Assembly (NCBI RefSeq): GCF_001687625.2 | Contig: NZ_CP016538.2 | Location: 1,766,501 to 1,830,500 of the forward strand | DNA length: 64,000 nucleotides | Source: Planococcus maritimus | GTDB lineage: Bacteria > Bacillota > Bacilli > Bacillales_A > Planococcaceae | Direction of reading: 5' to 3' | Shown here: positions 32,822 through 41,173 of the stretch, piece by piece | How positions within the stretch are numbered: position 1 is the first letter of the stretch | Layout of the letters: every line of letters starts with the position of its first letter | Program-made: the position numbers and the translations under genes | Notes under the pieces: model-generated | Told to the model about the DNA's origin: nothing | The model's input: the letters and a program-made list of their open reading frames with translations, nothing else | Databases searched by the model: none

Positions 32822-32973
32822 TTTTTTCATTACTTATTGGCGTAAATTGACTATAGCTCCAATGATGCATGTTTTCTATTTGAAGCTGAATTTTCGAATC
32901 TGCCGTTATATGTAAAGGGTAAACACCCCCCTTACATAAAAAGACGACAAAGAGACTCCCCTTTGTCCTCTTG

Positions 32974-33453
32974 CTATTCTGTGCTACCAAGATCTCTGCC
33001 CATCAAATCGGCTGAAACCGGCTGGCGGTTCAATTCACGCGACCACACTGATAATTGGCCGATATGGTGGATTTCATGTGCGATAATGTGATGCATCACA
33101 TCGCCCCAGCGGTCCCTGTATTCGGTACCGTCTTTGTCGGTAGAAACAAGAATGCGGTCTTCCATGTGGCTGTCCCAATTGGCAACAAATTCTTCGACTT
33201 CCTCCTTGAAGCGTGAATCCAGTGCGCGTATTTTTTCAAGGCTATGATAGTCATCGAAAGTTCCTTTAAAATCCGATTTTCCTTGCAATACACGGATCCA
33301 ACTCCACTCCACGTCTAGAATATGAAACAGTGTTTCAAGAATGCCGCCAATGCCGCCTGTTCGTTTCTTCAGCAGTTCTTCATCGCTGATTTTTTCGCAC
33401 CATTGGTACCATTCTTCTCTAACTATCCAATTATAGTGAAATAGCGTCTTCAT
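32974..33453 (-). CDS. DinB/YfiT-like four-helix metalloprotein
   Basis: 159 residues from ATG 33453, six bases after GGAGG (an extended frame to 33489 lacks a site). DinB fold with the three conserved His: LFHILDVEW near residue 48 and HEIHHIGQ near residue 127, expected to bind a metal such as Zn or Ni in a four-helix bundle. Members include thiol-dependent S-transferases (bacillithiol-S-transferase) but most DinB proteins have no known substrate. A bacillithiol link would agree with brxA in the window, but the genes are far apart. Transcribed alone. Confidence 0.88.
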   Translation of the reverse strand: MKTLFHYNWIVREEWYQWCEKISDEELLKKRTGGIGGILETLFHILDVEWSWIRVLQGKSDFKGTFDDYHSLEKIRALDSRFKEEVEEFVANWDSHMEDRILVSTDKDGTEYRDRWGDVMHHIIAHEIHHIGQLSVWSRELNRQPVSADLMGRDLGSTE

Positions 33454-33535
33454 GAGCGTCCTCCGATTGCTGGTTGCTGTTTTAGTCAACGCAGAAAATG
33501 GGGAACCTGCTAGTATCGAGGCGTCCCCATTTTTC

Positions 33536-34468
33536 TTATTCTTTGTCTTGTAACAACGATTTCTCGTATTCGAATTTCTTCATTAACATTTCGCCCGTAT
33601 AGCCTTCTTCGATCAATTTGGCCAATACGGCTTTTGTTTGGTCATCTGCCGCTTCCGGATGCTCGTCGCGGTCAAACTCCACAACACTGTCCTCATCAGA
33701 GATCCAGTCAGAATAACTGCCAACATACAACTTCAAACCTTCGTGTTGTTTTTCTGCAAGCATGGCATACAAGGCCGCTGCCGTGACGCCGCTGCCGCAA
33801 TATACAACAGCCGGTTCTTTCGGCTGTAGCAAGTTGCCAAACTCTTCGTCGGTGCGGAACGCCTGATTCGATACCAGTTGAGACCAATCATAATTGCGTG
33901 CGCCCGGTATTCTGCCGGCGACCGCATCGATTGGTTCACTTGTTCCGGCATAGCGTTCAGCTGAACGCGCGTCGATCAAGACGCCCAATTCTTTGCCATC
34001 GACGATTTGCTGTACATCGCTTCTTGTCGCCAGCAATTGATCATGAAACTCCGGAGTCACTGATGACGCCGAGTATGCTGTCAGCTCTGTTGAAGTGGCA
34101 ACGCCTTGCTGCTTCAATTCGTTAAACCCGACGCGGCTGATATGGGCATTTTCAAATCCGGCATAAGTGAGCAGCCACCAAGCCCGCGCAGCGTAGGGAG
34201 AGCCTCCTTGGTCATAGACGACGATTGTATCGGTCAACTCCAAACCAGCCGCTTGGAACAATTGTGTGAGCTGTTCCTTGCCTGGCATTGGATGGCGGCC
34301 GTTGTTTGACGCCATATCAGACAAATCGCTCTCTAAATCCCAGTGAATCGCACCTTTTACGTGTTCCGCCGCAAAACTTTTGCGTCCCCAAGCGGAATCC
34401 TTCAAGTCAAAACGCGCATCGATCCACCGAATATTCTCTGTGTCTACCGTTTCAATAAAAACAGTCAT
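33536..34468 (-). CDS. Sulfurtransferase (two-domain rhodanese)
   Basis: 310 residues. Two rhodanese domains: the N-terminal one (residues ~10-125, with VVYDQGGSPYAARAWW but no Cys in the loop) is inactive-like, and the C-terminal one (~155-270) carries catalytic Cys224 in VVYCGSGVTAA, the CGSGVT loop seen in 3-mercaptopyruvate/thiosulfate sulfurtransferases. About 35 extra residues at the end (YTGEMLMKKFEYEKSLLQDK) make it slightly longer than the usual ~280. Its start follows the dynA stop by one base (TAACATG), a tight coupling. It should transfer sulfane sulfur to cyanide or thiols in the cytosol. Confidence 0.9.
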   Translation of the reverse strand: MTVFIETVDTENIRWIDARFDLKDSAWGRKSFAAEHVKGAIHWDLESDLSDMASNNGRHPMPGKEQLTQLFQAAGLELTDTIVVYDQGGSPYAARAWWLLTYAGFENAHISRVGFNELKQQGVATSTELTAYSASSVTPEFHDQLLATRSDVQQIVDGKELGVLIDARSAERYAGTSEPIDAVAGRIPGARNYDWSQLVSNQAFRTDEEFGNLLQPKEPAVVYCGSGVTAAALYAMLAEKQHEGLKLYVGSYSDWISDEDSVVEFDRDEHPEAADDQTKAVLAKLIEEGYTGEMLMKKFEYEKSLLQDKE

Positions 34469-34469
34469 G

Positions 34470-37400
34470 TTATCCCCTGCCTTCCATCAATTTTTCATGC
34501 AATTGTTTCCATTGTGTCAAAATCTCGCTTTGCTGTAGTAGGCTGCGTTCTGATTCGATCTGTTCGATTGCTTGGCGCTGGATATGCTGCCGCAACCCTT
34601 CCGCTTCTTGTTCAATCCAGAACTCCGCCCATTCAATTAATGCAGCTTTTTCCTGCTCCAAATAACGGTCAGCGTCCGGTTCCATCATTCCCTGCAGGGC
34701 GTCACGCATCGCTTCTTTTTCATTTTTCTCAAAAAAGCTCTTATTGTTTTTGTAATACGATTTGACTGTGGAGTAGTCGGCCTCGTTAAACGGTTGCCCA
34801 GCTTCTAAGAGCTGTGCTTCTTTCACTTCGTATGGAAGTAAGGAGAACTCAGCATTCCAGTCCTTTAGTTTGGCCGCATCGTCTTTAAAGCGTTCCGTCA
34901 ACTTTTTCTCAACAAACCGCGCAAGACGCAGATTGGTCACTCTCATCTCTTGCTGAAAATCGAAAGCCGTCATTTCCCGCAAATCGCGCAAAGCCGTTTC
35001 GAGCGCTTGCTTTGATGATTCCCTTGAAAACAAGGAAGGGTTGAAGGCTTCTTTGAAGAAATCATTAAAACGATAGAACACGCGCTGCTTGACGTAATAC
35101 AATAATTCGCCAAGCTCTTGGCTCGCTTCTTGCTCCAACACTGGCGCCATCGTCTCGCTATAGCGTTTGCGAACTTTTTGTTCCACTTGCTTTAACTCTT
35201 CTAACCGTTCATCCTTACGTTCCAAGTTTTTCTCAGTCGACTGGATCAAATGGCGGAAACGGTCTACCGTTTTCTGTTCTTCTTCAGAAAGCGACTGGAC
35301 CGCCATTCCTTTCAGTTCTTCTTTCAGGAAATGTTGGAAGTCTTCTTCGAACTCCTGCATGCCGGACACAGCGCGATCTTTCAAGGCCTGCAAGCTTGAT
35401 ACGCCGAACAAGCGCGGAAAACGGATCCCGAATCGCTGCAATTCATTGCCGACATAATCGATGACTGCCTGCTTTTCTTCTTCGCTATTCGCCAAATCGA
35501 TGGCGTTGACTACGAAAAACATCTTGTCCATTTCAAAGGCATCTTTTACGCGGCCGAGCTGGATCAAAAACTCGCGGTCTGCTCGGGCAAAGGCGTGGTT
35601 GTAATAAGTGATGAATAAAACAGCATCAGCATTGCGGATGTATTCGAAAGCGACATTCGTGTGGCGCGCATTGATCGAATCCGCACCCGGTGTATCCACT
35701 AAAGTCACGCCGTTTCTCGTCAATTCACAATCGTAATAAAAATCGATTTCCTCCACAAAACAACTGCGCTCTTCTTTGGCGACGTACAAGCTAAATTCTT
35801 CGCGGTTGACGCGTAAGGTTTCACCAAGATTTCTAGAGAAAGCTTCATAGCCGCCTTTAAACGCCAGCAAAAACGACTTGTGGATTTGCTGCTCAGACGT
35901 TGCTTCATCTGGCAAGGTATCTGTTTTGGCATAAGCTTCCTCTAGTGTTGCGACATTTATACCGAAGACGGCAAACGAATTTTTGACATCTTCCGTCATG
36001 GCCGCCACGGTCTTCAAACGCACATCGGCCGTTTCGTGTGGATGCGCTTCAGCGACCGGGCGAATACGGTTGATGGTCGCAGTTGTCGGGTTCGGGGAGA
36101 CCGGCAATACCGTCTCGCCCATCAAAGCATTTGAAAAAGAGGATTTTCCGGCACTAAAAGCACCGAATAAGGCGATGGTGAATTCTTGGCCTTCTAAGCG
36201 CTTCGCTTTGCGCTTTAAATAGGCGACCGTCTCTGCGAATCCACGGACTGGCTCCAGAATATCGGCGGTTTGATTGACACGCGACAGGACTTCCTGTTCA
36301 TCGAACGAAGCCAGTTCTGCTTTTTGTGCGTTTTCGCCATCTTCCCAGTGCTGCTGTTCTGCCTCTTCAAGCATCGACGGCGTAAATTCCACCATGTCGT
36401 CAGCCGACAAATCAAATTCTTCCTGCCAATTCGCTACTTGTTGTTCCGCCGCATCCATTTGCTTTGGCAATATGGCCGTGAACGATTTTTTGACTTTATC
36501 GATCGCTTCGTCCATTTCCTCAAGCGTACGGATTGCATGCACTTTCTGTTCGAGCGATTCGGATTTCATGTCGATTTCCACTCCCGCATCGTCCGGCAGC
36601 CCTTCAAAGCTTTGCTGTTGGCGGGCTTTCCATGGATCGGTTTCCTGGATGAGCCAGCGCTGCACTTGGGCAGTCAAACTTTTGCTGACATTCAGCACCG
36701 TATCCGCCGTCATCGTGGCCGTTTCAGGAACATTCTCTTCAACGACTGTAAACGGCAAGTCGAATTGCATTTTGTCGATTTCCAGCGACTCATTATCCGT
36801 CAACAAGCCCGCTTCTCGGAGTGAAGTCTTCATCAATTTTTTTAAATGGCCCGACATTTGGGAGTCGATCGTTTTCGATAACTTGTCTTGAAGATCTTTT
36901 TTACGGTTCTCTCGCTCTTCCTCGGTTTTTTTGCCGCTGAACAGCAAGCCCACTTTGAATCCTGGTTGACGAGCTTCGATATAAGGACTTAACGCATCTC
37001 TTACTTCATAGGGCATGATATTGGCGTTTTCCAGCAACTCTTTGCGCTTTTTCTCGAAATTCGCTCGCCAAGTGTCGTAGTCCTGAACCGAACTACGGCG
37101 CTTGATCAGTTCGTGCTCTTTTTTCAAGTCTTCGCGCGCAGCCCATTCTTCTTCTGACAACACATTTGAGAATGCTTCCAGCCGCTCTGCTTTTTCATCT
37201 TCCAAAAAGCCGATATGTTCATCCTTTAATTGGCGCATAGCAGAAGCTGTGGCTTCACCAAGATGCCCTTGCCAATTGTCCATGACCGAAGAGACGAGCT
37301 GTTTAACTTCCGGAAATTCATTGCCGGGGAAGTCGTGGACTTTTAAAGAAGTGAAAAAGATGCCTTTTGGTTCGACGCCCCAGGCTGAAAAACTATCGGA

Positions 37401-38051
37401 CACCGATTGCTCGAATTCTTCAAAACTCATTTCGCTTTCCTGATGTTTATCGATTTGGTTGACGATCAAATAAAGGTCCGTATATTTTTGCAATTCCCGC
37501 GTGAAATTAAAATTCAATTCGGATTGCACGTGGTTATAATCCATCACATAAAACACCATGTCCGCTACGTGCAAGGCAGATTCTGTCGACATTCTATGGG
37601 CGTCATCCGTCGAATCGACACCTGGCGTATCCATGACCGTGATGCCCTCTGGCAATACCGATGCCGAATGCCCAATGTCAATTTGCGTAACATCGCCACT
37701 CTTACAGAAATCCTTAACCGCCTGGAAATCGTAATTCTCTGGGAAGTACACAGGACGATCTTCTCTTCGGTTGACGATTGCGTAATCCTTTTCTGCTTTG
37801 TGGACATTGACGATGTTGGCGCTTGTTGGAATCGGGCTTGATGGCAATAAAGTTTCTCCCGTCAACGCGTTAATCATCGACGATTTTCCAGAGGAGAAAT
37901 GGCCGGCAAAGCCGATGATGAATTGGTCTTTCAATATTTTGCGCGCAAACAATTCGGCTTTTTCTTTGCGTTCCGTGTCTTCGTTGTCTTTGAAAATCCG
38001 GTAAAGATGCGCCGTTTCGATTAATTCTTGCTTATGGTCTGTCGCTGTCAT
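34470..38051 (-). CDS. dynA: Bacterial dynamin-like GTPase DynA
   Basis: 1193 residues from ATG 38051 (AAGGAG upstream), the same length as B. subtilis DynA (YpbR). Two fused dynamin units: first G1 loop GFAGHFSSGKSSMINALTGE near residue 45 with switch DTPGVDST, second G1 ALFGAFSAGKSSFSNALMGE near residue 610 with DTPGADS. Long coiled-coil stalks follow each GTPase domain. DynA binds and tethers or fuses membranes and in B. subtilis helps membrane repair and tolerance to phage. A rhodanese gene follows after one base, an arrangement I cannot explain functionally. The repeat element at 38112 lies upstream. Confidence 0.95.
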   Translation of the reverse strand: MTATDHKQELIETAHLYRIFKDNEDTERKEKAELFARKILKDQFIIGFAGHFSSGKSSMINALTGETLLPSSPIPTSANIVNVHKAEKDYAIVNRREDRPVYFPENYDFQAVKDFCKSGDVTQIDIGHSASVLPEGITVMDTPGVDSTDDAHRMSTESALHVADMVFYVMDYNHVQSELNFNFTRELQKYTDLYLIVNQIDKHQESEMSFEEFEQSVSDSFSAWGVEPKGIFFTSLKVHDFPGNEFPEVKQLVSSVMDNWQGHLGEATASAMRQLKDEHIGFLEDEKAERLEAFSNVLSEEEWAAREDLKKEHELIKRRSSVQDYDTWRANFEKKRKELLENANIMPYEVRDALSPYIEARQPGFKVGLLFSGKKTEEERENRKKDLQDKLSKTIDSQMSGHLKKLMKTSLREAGLLTDNESLEIDKMQFDLPFTVVEENVPETATMTADTVLNVSKSLTAQVQRWLIQETDPWKARQQQSFEGLPDDAGVEIDMKSESLEQKVHAIRTLEEMDEAIDKVKKSFTAILPKQMDAAEQQVANWQEEFDLSADDMVEFTPSMLEEAEQQHWEDGENAQKAELASFDEQEVLSRVNQTADILEPVRGFAETVAYLKRKAKRLEGQEFTIALFGAFSAGKSSFSNALMGETVLPVSPNPTTATINRIRPVAEAHPHETADVRLKTVAAMTEDVKNSFAVFGINVATLEEAYAKTDTLPDEATSEQQIHKSFLLAFKGGYEAFSRNLGETLRVNREEFSLYVAKEERSCFVEEIDFYYDCELTRNGVTLVDTPGADSINARHTNVAFEYIRNADAVLFITYYNHAFARADREFLIQLGRVKDAFEMDKMFFVVNAIDLANSEEEKQAVIDYVGNELQRFGIRFPRLFGVSSLQALKDRAVSGMQEFEEDFQHFLKEELKGMAVQSLSEEEQKTVDRFRHLIQSTEKNLERKDERLEELKQVEQKVRKRYSETMAPVLEQEASQELGELLYYVKQRVFYRFNDFFKEAFNPSLFSRESSKQALETALRDLREMTAFDFQQEMRVTNLRLARFVEKKLTERFKDDAAKLKDWNAEFSLLPYEVKEAQLLEAGQPFNEADYSTVKSYYKNNKSFFEKNEKEAMRDALQGMMEPDADRYLEQEKAALIEWAEFWIEQEAEGLRQHIQRQAIEQIESERSLLQQSEILTQWKQLHEKLMEGRG

Positions 38052-38111
38052 ATGTATATCTCCTTCACCGTTACTTCTATTCATCATATCATTTTTTCCG
38101 GCAGAACGAAA

Positions 38112-38405
38112 AACATCCTTCCATTACTGGAAGGATGTTAAAGCTGTCGAGAAAGTTAAAAAGTCGTATTTTCCGAAGCTTATCGCACGACTCCGTGGGC
38201 TCGCGCCCAAGCCTCCTCAGTCGCTGTGCTCCTTGCGGGGTCTCGGTCGTCTCGCTTTACCACCGGAGTCGAGCGAACACTTCTCCAAATACTAGGACCA
38301 TTCATTGATTTTTTCATTGTGAAATAGTTTCACACTCTTTTTGTTTATAGGAGCTTATAGACTTCTTTAACATTCTGAACAACCTTCCATTACCGGAAGG
38401 ATGTT
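38112..38405 (-). repeat. MITE-like repeat A between two copies of a terminator hairpin
   Basis: This 350-base gap between dynA and an SDR gene holds a ~238-base insert (38140-38377) flanked by two near-identical 28-base hairpins, 38112-38139 and 38378-38405 (26 of 28 bases the same). The insert begins GCTGTCGAGAAAGT and ends ACTTCTTTAACATTCTG; these ends are imperfect inverted repeats. Its core (GCCCAAGCCTCC and GCGGGGTCTCGGTCGTCTC) is shared, inverted, with the element at 52747-52986. No ORF of note. Interpreted as a non-autonomous mobile repeat that inserted in a terminator and duplicated it. Confidence 0.7.
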
Positions 38406-38408
38406 TCT

Positions 38409-39188
38409 TCAGGAAAATCCGTGGATCGACATGCCGCCGTCAATGAACAAAGTCTGCCCCGTGATATAGCCTGCAGCATCCGAAGCCAAGAACACGACAG
38501 GCGAAGCCACTTCTGGCAACTCGCCGACACGTTTAAGCGGTGTAACAGCAAGAATTTCATCCATGTATTGCGGATCCGAAAGCACTTTCTCAGTTAATGG
38601 CGTGCGGAAGTACCAAGGACCAATTGCATTGACGCGGATACCGCGTTCGCCCCACTCCATCGCCATCACTTTAGTCATTTGAATAATTGCTGCTTTAGAA
38701 GCTGCATAGATGACGCCGGTTTTCAATGCCCGATCGCCACCGACGGAACTGACGTTGATGATCGACGCCCCTTTAGTCATATGTTTGGAAGCTTCCTGGG
38801 AAAACATGAATACACTCTGTGAATTGGTGTCCATGATTTTATGCCATTCGCTGTCCGTCGCATCATCTAGTTTTGACCGGATATTCATCCCCGCATTATT
38901 GACAAGTATATCAATACTACCGAACCGCTCGATGGCTTGTTCGATTGCAGTTTGAATGTCGTTGCGATTCGTTACATCCGCCACTGCATAGGACGTGCGC
39001 TCGCTATCCATTTCCTGCAACACTTGTTCGAGGTCGCTTTCAGTCCGCGCAACGAGCAGGACGTTTGCTCCTGCTTCACCGAGTGCAAGCGCGATAGAGC
39101 GCCCAATGCCTTTCCCTGCGCCAGTCACAATGGCGGTCTTGCCTTCTAGTCGAAAAGATGCCAACACAGGCACAGCCCCCTTAGTCAT
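38409..39188 (-). CDS. SDR family oxidoreductase
   Basis: 259 residues. Classical SDR: GAGKGIGRS cofactor loop near residue 23, VLVNNAG-type ILVNNAGMNIRS, catalytic Ser in NVSSVGG and YAASKAA for Tyr-x-x-x-Lys, and GPWYFRTPL after it. It could be a 3-oxoacyl-ACP reductase-like or sugar/steroid-type dehydrogenase; substrate not determinable. An upstream ribosome site (AGGGGGC) precedes ATG 39188. It ends 4 bases from the right hairpin of repeat A, which therefore probably is its terminator. Downstream of the M32 peptidase in the same direction. Confidence 0.88.
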   Translation of the reverse strand: MTKGAVPVLASFRLEGKTAIVTGAGKGIGRSIALALGEAGANVLLVARTESDLEQVLQEMDSERTSYAVADVTNRNDIQTAIEQAIERFGSIDILVNNAGMNIRSKLDDATDSEWHKIMDTNSQSVFMFSQEASKHMTKGASIINVSSVGGDRALKTGVIYAASKAAIIQMTKVMAMEWGERGIRVNAIGPWYFRTPLTEKVLSDPQYMDEILAVTPLKRVGELPEVASPVVFLASDAAGYITGQTLFIDGGMSIHGFS

Positions 39189-39230
39189 TTGTTATTCACT
39201 TAGTCGATATCTTCTGCATGTTGTCGAGCA

Positions 39231-40730
39231 TTACTTCAGCTGATAAATCTTAGTATATTTCGCTTCGAGATAGTCGGCTAGATGACTTCCATTCAAGCCC
39301 TCTCCTGTTGCTTCTTCTAGCAGTTCAAGTGGTTTTTTCACCGCACCGTGTTGGTGGACTTTATCCGTTAGCCATGCCGTGACGGGCCCGATTTCTCCAT
39401 TCGCCAATAGCTCATCGAAATTCGGGATATCTTGTTGCATGGCTTTTTTGAATTGCGCTGCATATAGTAAACCCAGTGCATAGGAAGGGAAATAGCCAAA
39501 GCTGCCGCCTGCCCAGTGGACATCCTGAAGCACACCTTCTCCGTCGTGTTCCGGACGGATTCCTAGGTATTCTTCGTATTTATCGTTCCACAAGACTGGA
39601 AGGTCCTTCACTTCGTAATCGCCATCGAATAGCCCTTTCTCCAATTCGTAGCGGATCATAATATGAAGAGCATAAGTTAATTCGTCTGCTTCGATGCGGA
39701 TTAACGAAGGTTTTGATTCATTGATCGCTGCAAGGAATTCATCAAGCGTTACCGCTTTGAATGAGTCGGGTGCATACGATAAGAATTTTTCGTAGTTATT
39801 GCGCCAGAATGACTCATTGCGCCCGACAAAATTTTCGAAGAACAAAGATTGCGATTCATGGATGCCCATGGAAGAACCGCCATCGACCGGCAAGCCACTT
39901 AATTCACTGCTGATGTTTTGTTCATACAAGGCATGTCCCGCTTCGTGGATCGTACCGAAGACGGCCGTGCGGAAGTCCTGCTCATCATATTTGGTCGTCA
40001 CTCGGACATCTCCACGGTTCACAGCGATCATAAATGGATGCACCGTTTCGTCTAGACGTCCTGCCTCGAAATCATAGCCCAATTGTTGCAAGACATCCAA
40101 ACTGAAATCCTGTTGGGCTTGTTTCGGGAAGTGCCCATACAAAAATTCCGTATTTGGCTGATTTTCAGATTCTTGGATTTGTTTGACGAGCGGCACGATG
40201 CGTTCTCTCAACTGTCCAAACACTTTATCCAACTGCTCGGTCGTAACGCCTGGCTCGTATTGGTCCAAAAGCGTGTTGTAGACACTGCCGTTTTTCATGC
40301 CCCAATACCCGACAAAGCGGCGCGTCGTTTCCACGAGTTGCTCGAGATACGGCTGGAACATCGCGAAATCTTTTTGTTCTTTCGCCTGTTCCCAAACGGA
40401 TTCCGCTTTGCTTGTTAAGACGACAAACTCACGGTATTCTTCCGGTGGAATTTTGGCATTCAATTGGTATTCACGGTCCGACTCTTCTACCGAACGCTGC
40501 ATGGCCGTTGATAAGCCTTGTTGCGTTTTCAGTTCAGCAATTAGCTTGCCATAGTCCTCGGATGTGGACAATGCAAAGAGGTCGGAAGATAAGGTTCCGA
40601 TCGTCTCCGAACGTAAGTCTTGTCCTTTTTTCGGTGCACCTGTGCGCATATCCCAGTACAGCAAGGAGATCGCTTCGTTATAACTTGTCATTTTCTGGTG
40701 TAGTTCCCTGAATTGTTGTTCCATTGACAC
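39231..40730 (-). CDS. ypwA: M32 family carboxypeptidase (Taq type, YpwA)
   Basis: 499 residues, usual for M32 zinc carboxypeptidases. The active site HEXXH is H262-E263-A-G-H266 (TIHEAGHALYE), preceded by the family motifs HPF (H231) and DVRVTTKY, and followed by GIHESQSLF and the later GYFPSYALG. It cleaves C-terminal residues with broad specificity in the cytosol. Ribosome site AAGGAGG-type upstream of ATG 40730. Position between SDR and repeat C, as YpwA lies near ypvA in B. subtilis. Confidence 0.95.
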   Translation of the reverse strand: MSMEQQFRELHQKMTSYNEAISLLYWDMRTGAPKKGQDLRSETIGTLSSDLFALSTSEDYGKLIAELKTQQGLSTAMQRSVEESDREYQLNAKIPPEEYREFVVLTSKAESVWEQAKEQKDFAMFQPYLEQLVETTRRFVGYWGMKNGSVYNTLLDQYEPGVTTEQLDKVFGQLRERIVPLVKQIQESENQPNTEFLYGHFPKQAQQDFSLDVLQQLGYDFEAGRLDETVHPFMIAVNRGDVRVTTKYDEQDFRTAVFGTIHEAGHALYEQNISSELSGLPVDGGSSMGIHESQSLFFENFVGRNESFWRNNYEKFLSYAPDSFKAVTLDEFLAAINESKPSLIRIEADELTYALHIMIRYELEKGLFDGDYEVKDLPVLWNDKYEEYLGIRPEHDGEGVLQDVHWAGGSFGYFPSYALGLLYAAQFKKAMQQDIPNFDELLANGEIGPVTAWLTDKVHQHGAVKKPLELLEEATGEGLNGSHLADYLEAKYTKIYQLK

Positions 40731-40840
40731 AATATTCCTCCTTCTTTACCGATTTATTGTACCATAAGGAGGCTTTTCTTCGCCGCTCTAGCTTTGCCAA
40801 TTTTAATTTTCAGTTGGAACATCAATGAAAAAACAAAAAT

Positions 40841-41163
40841 AGGGGCTCTCCCAAAAGGTCATGAAAAGTGACTTTTAGGGGCAGTCTCTTTTCTTCTAAA
40901 GAAATGGCTGATGTCCATTTCGACGGACGCTTTCCGCGGGCACGGCCTTAGCCGCTTCCCTCGCTTCGCTCAGTCCAGGGTCTTCGGCTCGCGTCGCTCC
41001 TTCGCTTCGCTCAGTCACTGTTCCCGCTGGAGTCGCCGTCTCCATTCTCATCAGCCAACTACTCTCAGGTGCCTCACCGATAAATCAAAAACAGACAGAG
41101 AAAAAGAATTTTTTCTCCGTCTGTTTTATTTTAGGGACTTATGAGACAGCCTCTTCTAAAGCT
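40841..41163. repeat. Related repeat C with flanking hairpin arms
   Basis: The 440-base gap between ypwA and ypvA contains a hairpin (40841-40890, arms GGGGCTCTCCCAAAAGGTC and its near complement), a GC-rich core at about 40918-41046 that includes CGCTTTCCGCGGGC and CTGGAGTCGCCGTC plus two copies of CTTCGCTTCGCTCAGTC-like text, a second hairpin (41085-41128, AAAACAGACAGAGAAAAAG arm) and then GACTTATGAGACAGCCTCTTCTAAAG, which repeats the right arm of the first hairpin with its flank. It is a diverged relative of repeats A and B. No credible gene. Confidence 0.55.
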
Positions 41164-41173
41164 TATATCTTAT

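Noticed and set aside
40911-41144. 77-codon plus-strand frame
   Set aside because: It runs through the GC-rich repeat C and its hairpin; no ribosome site and Ser/Arg-rich composition.
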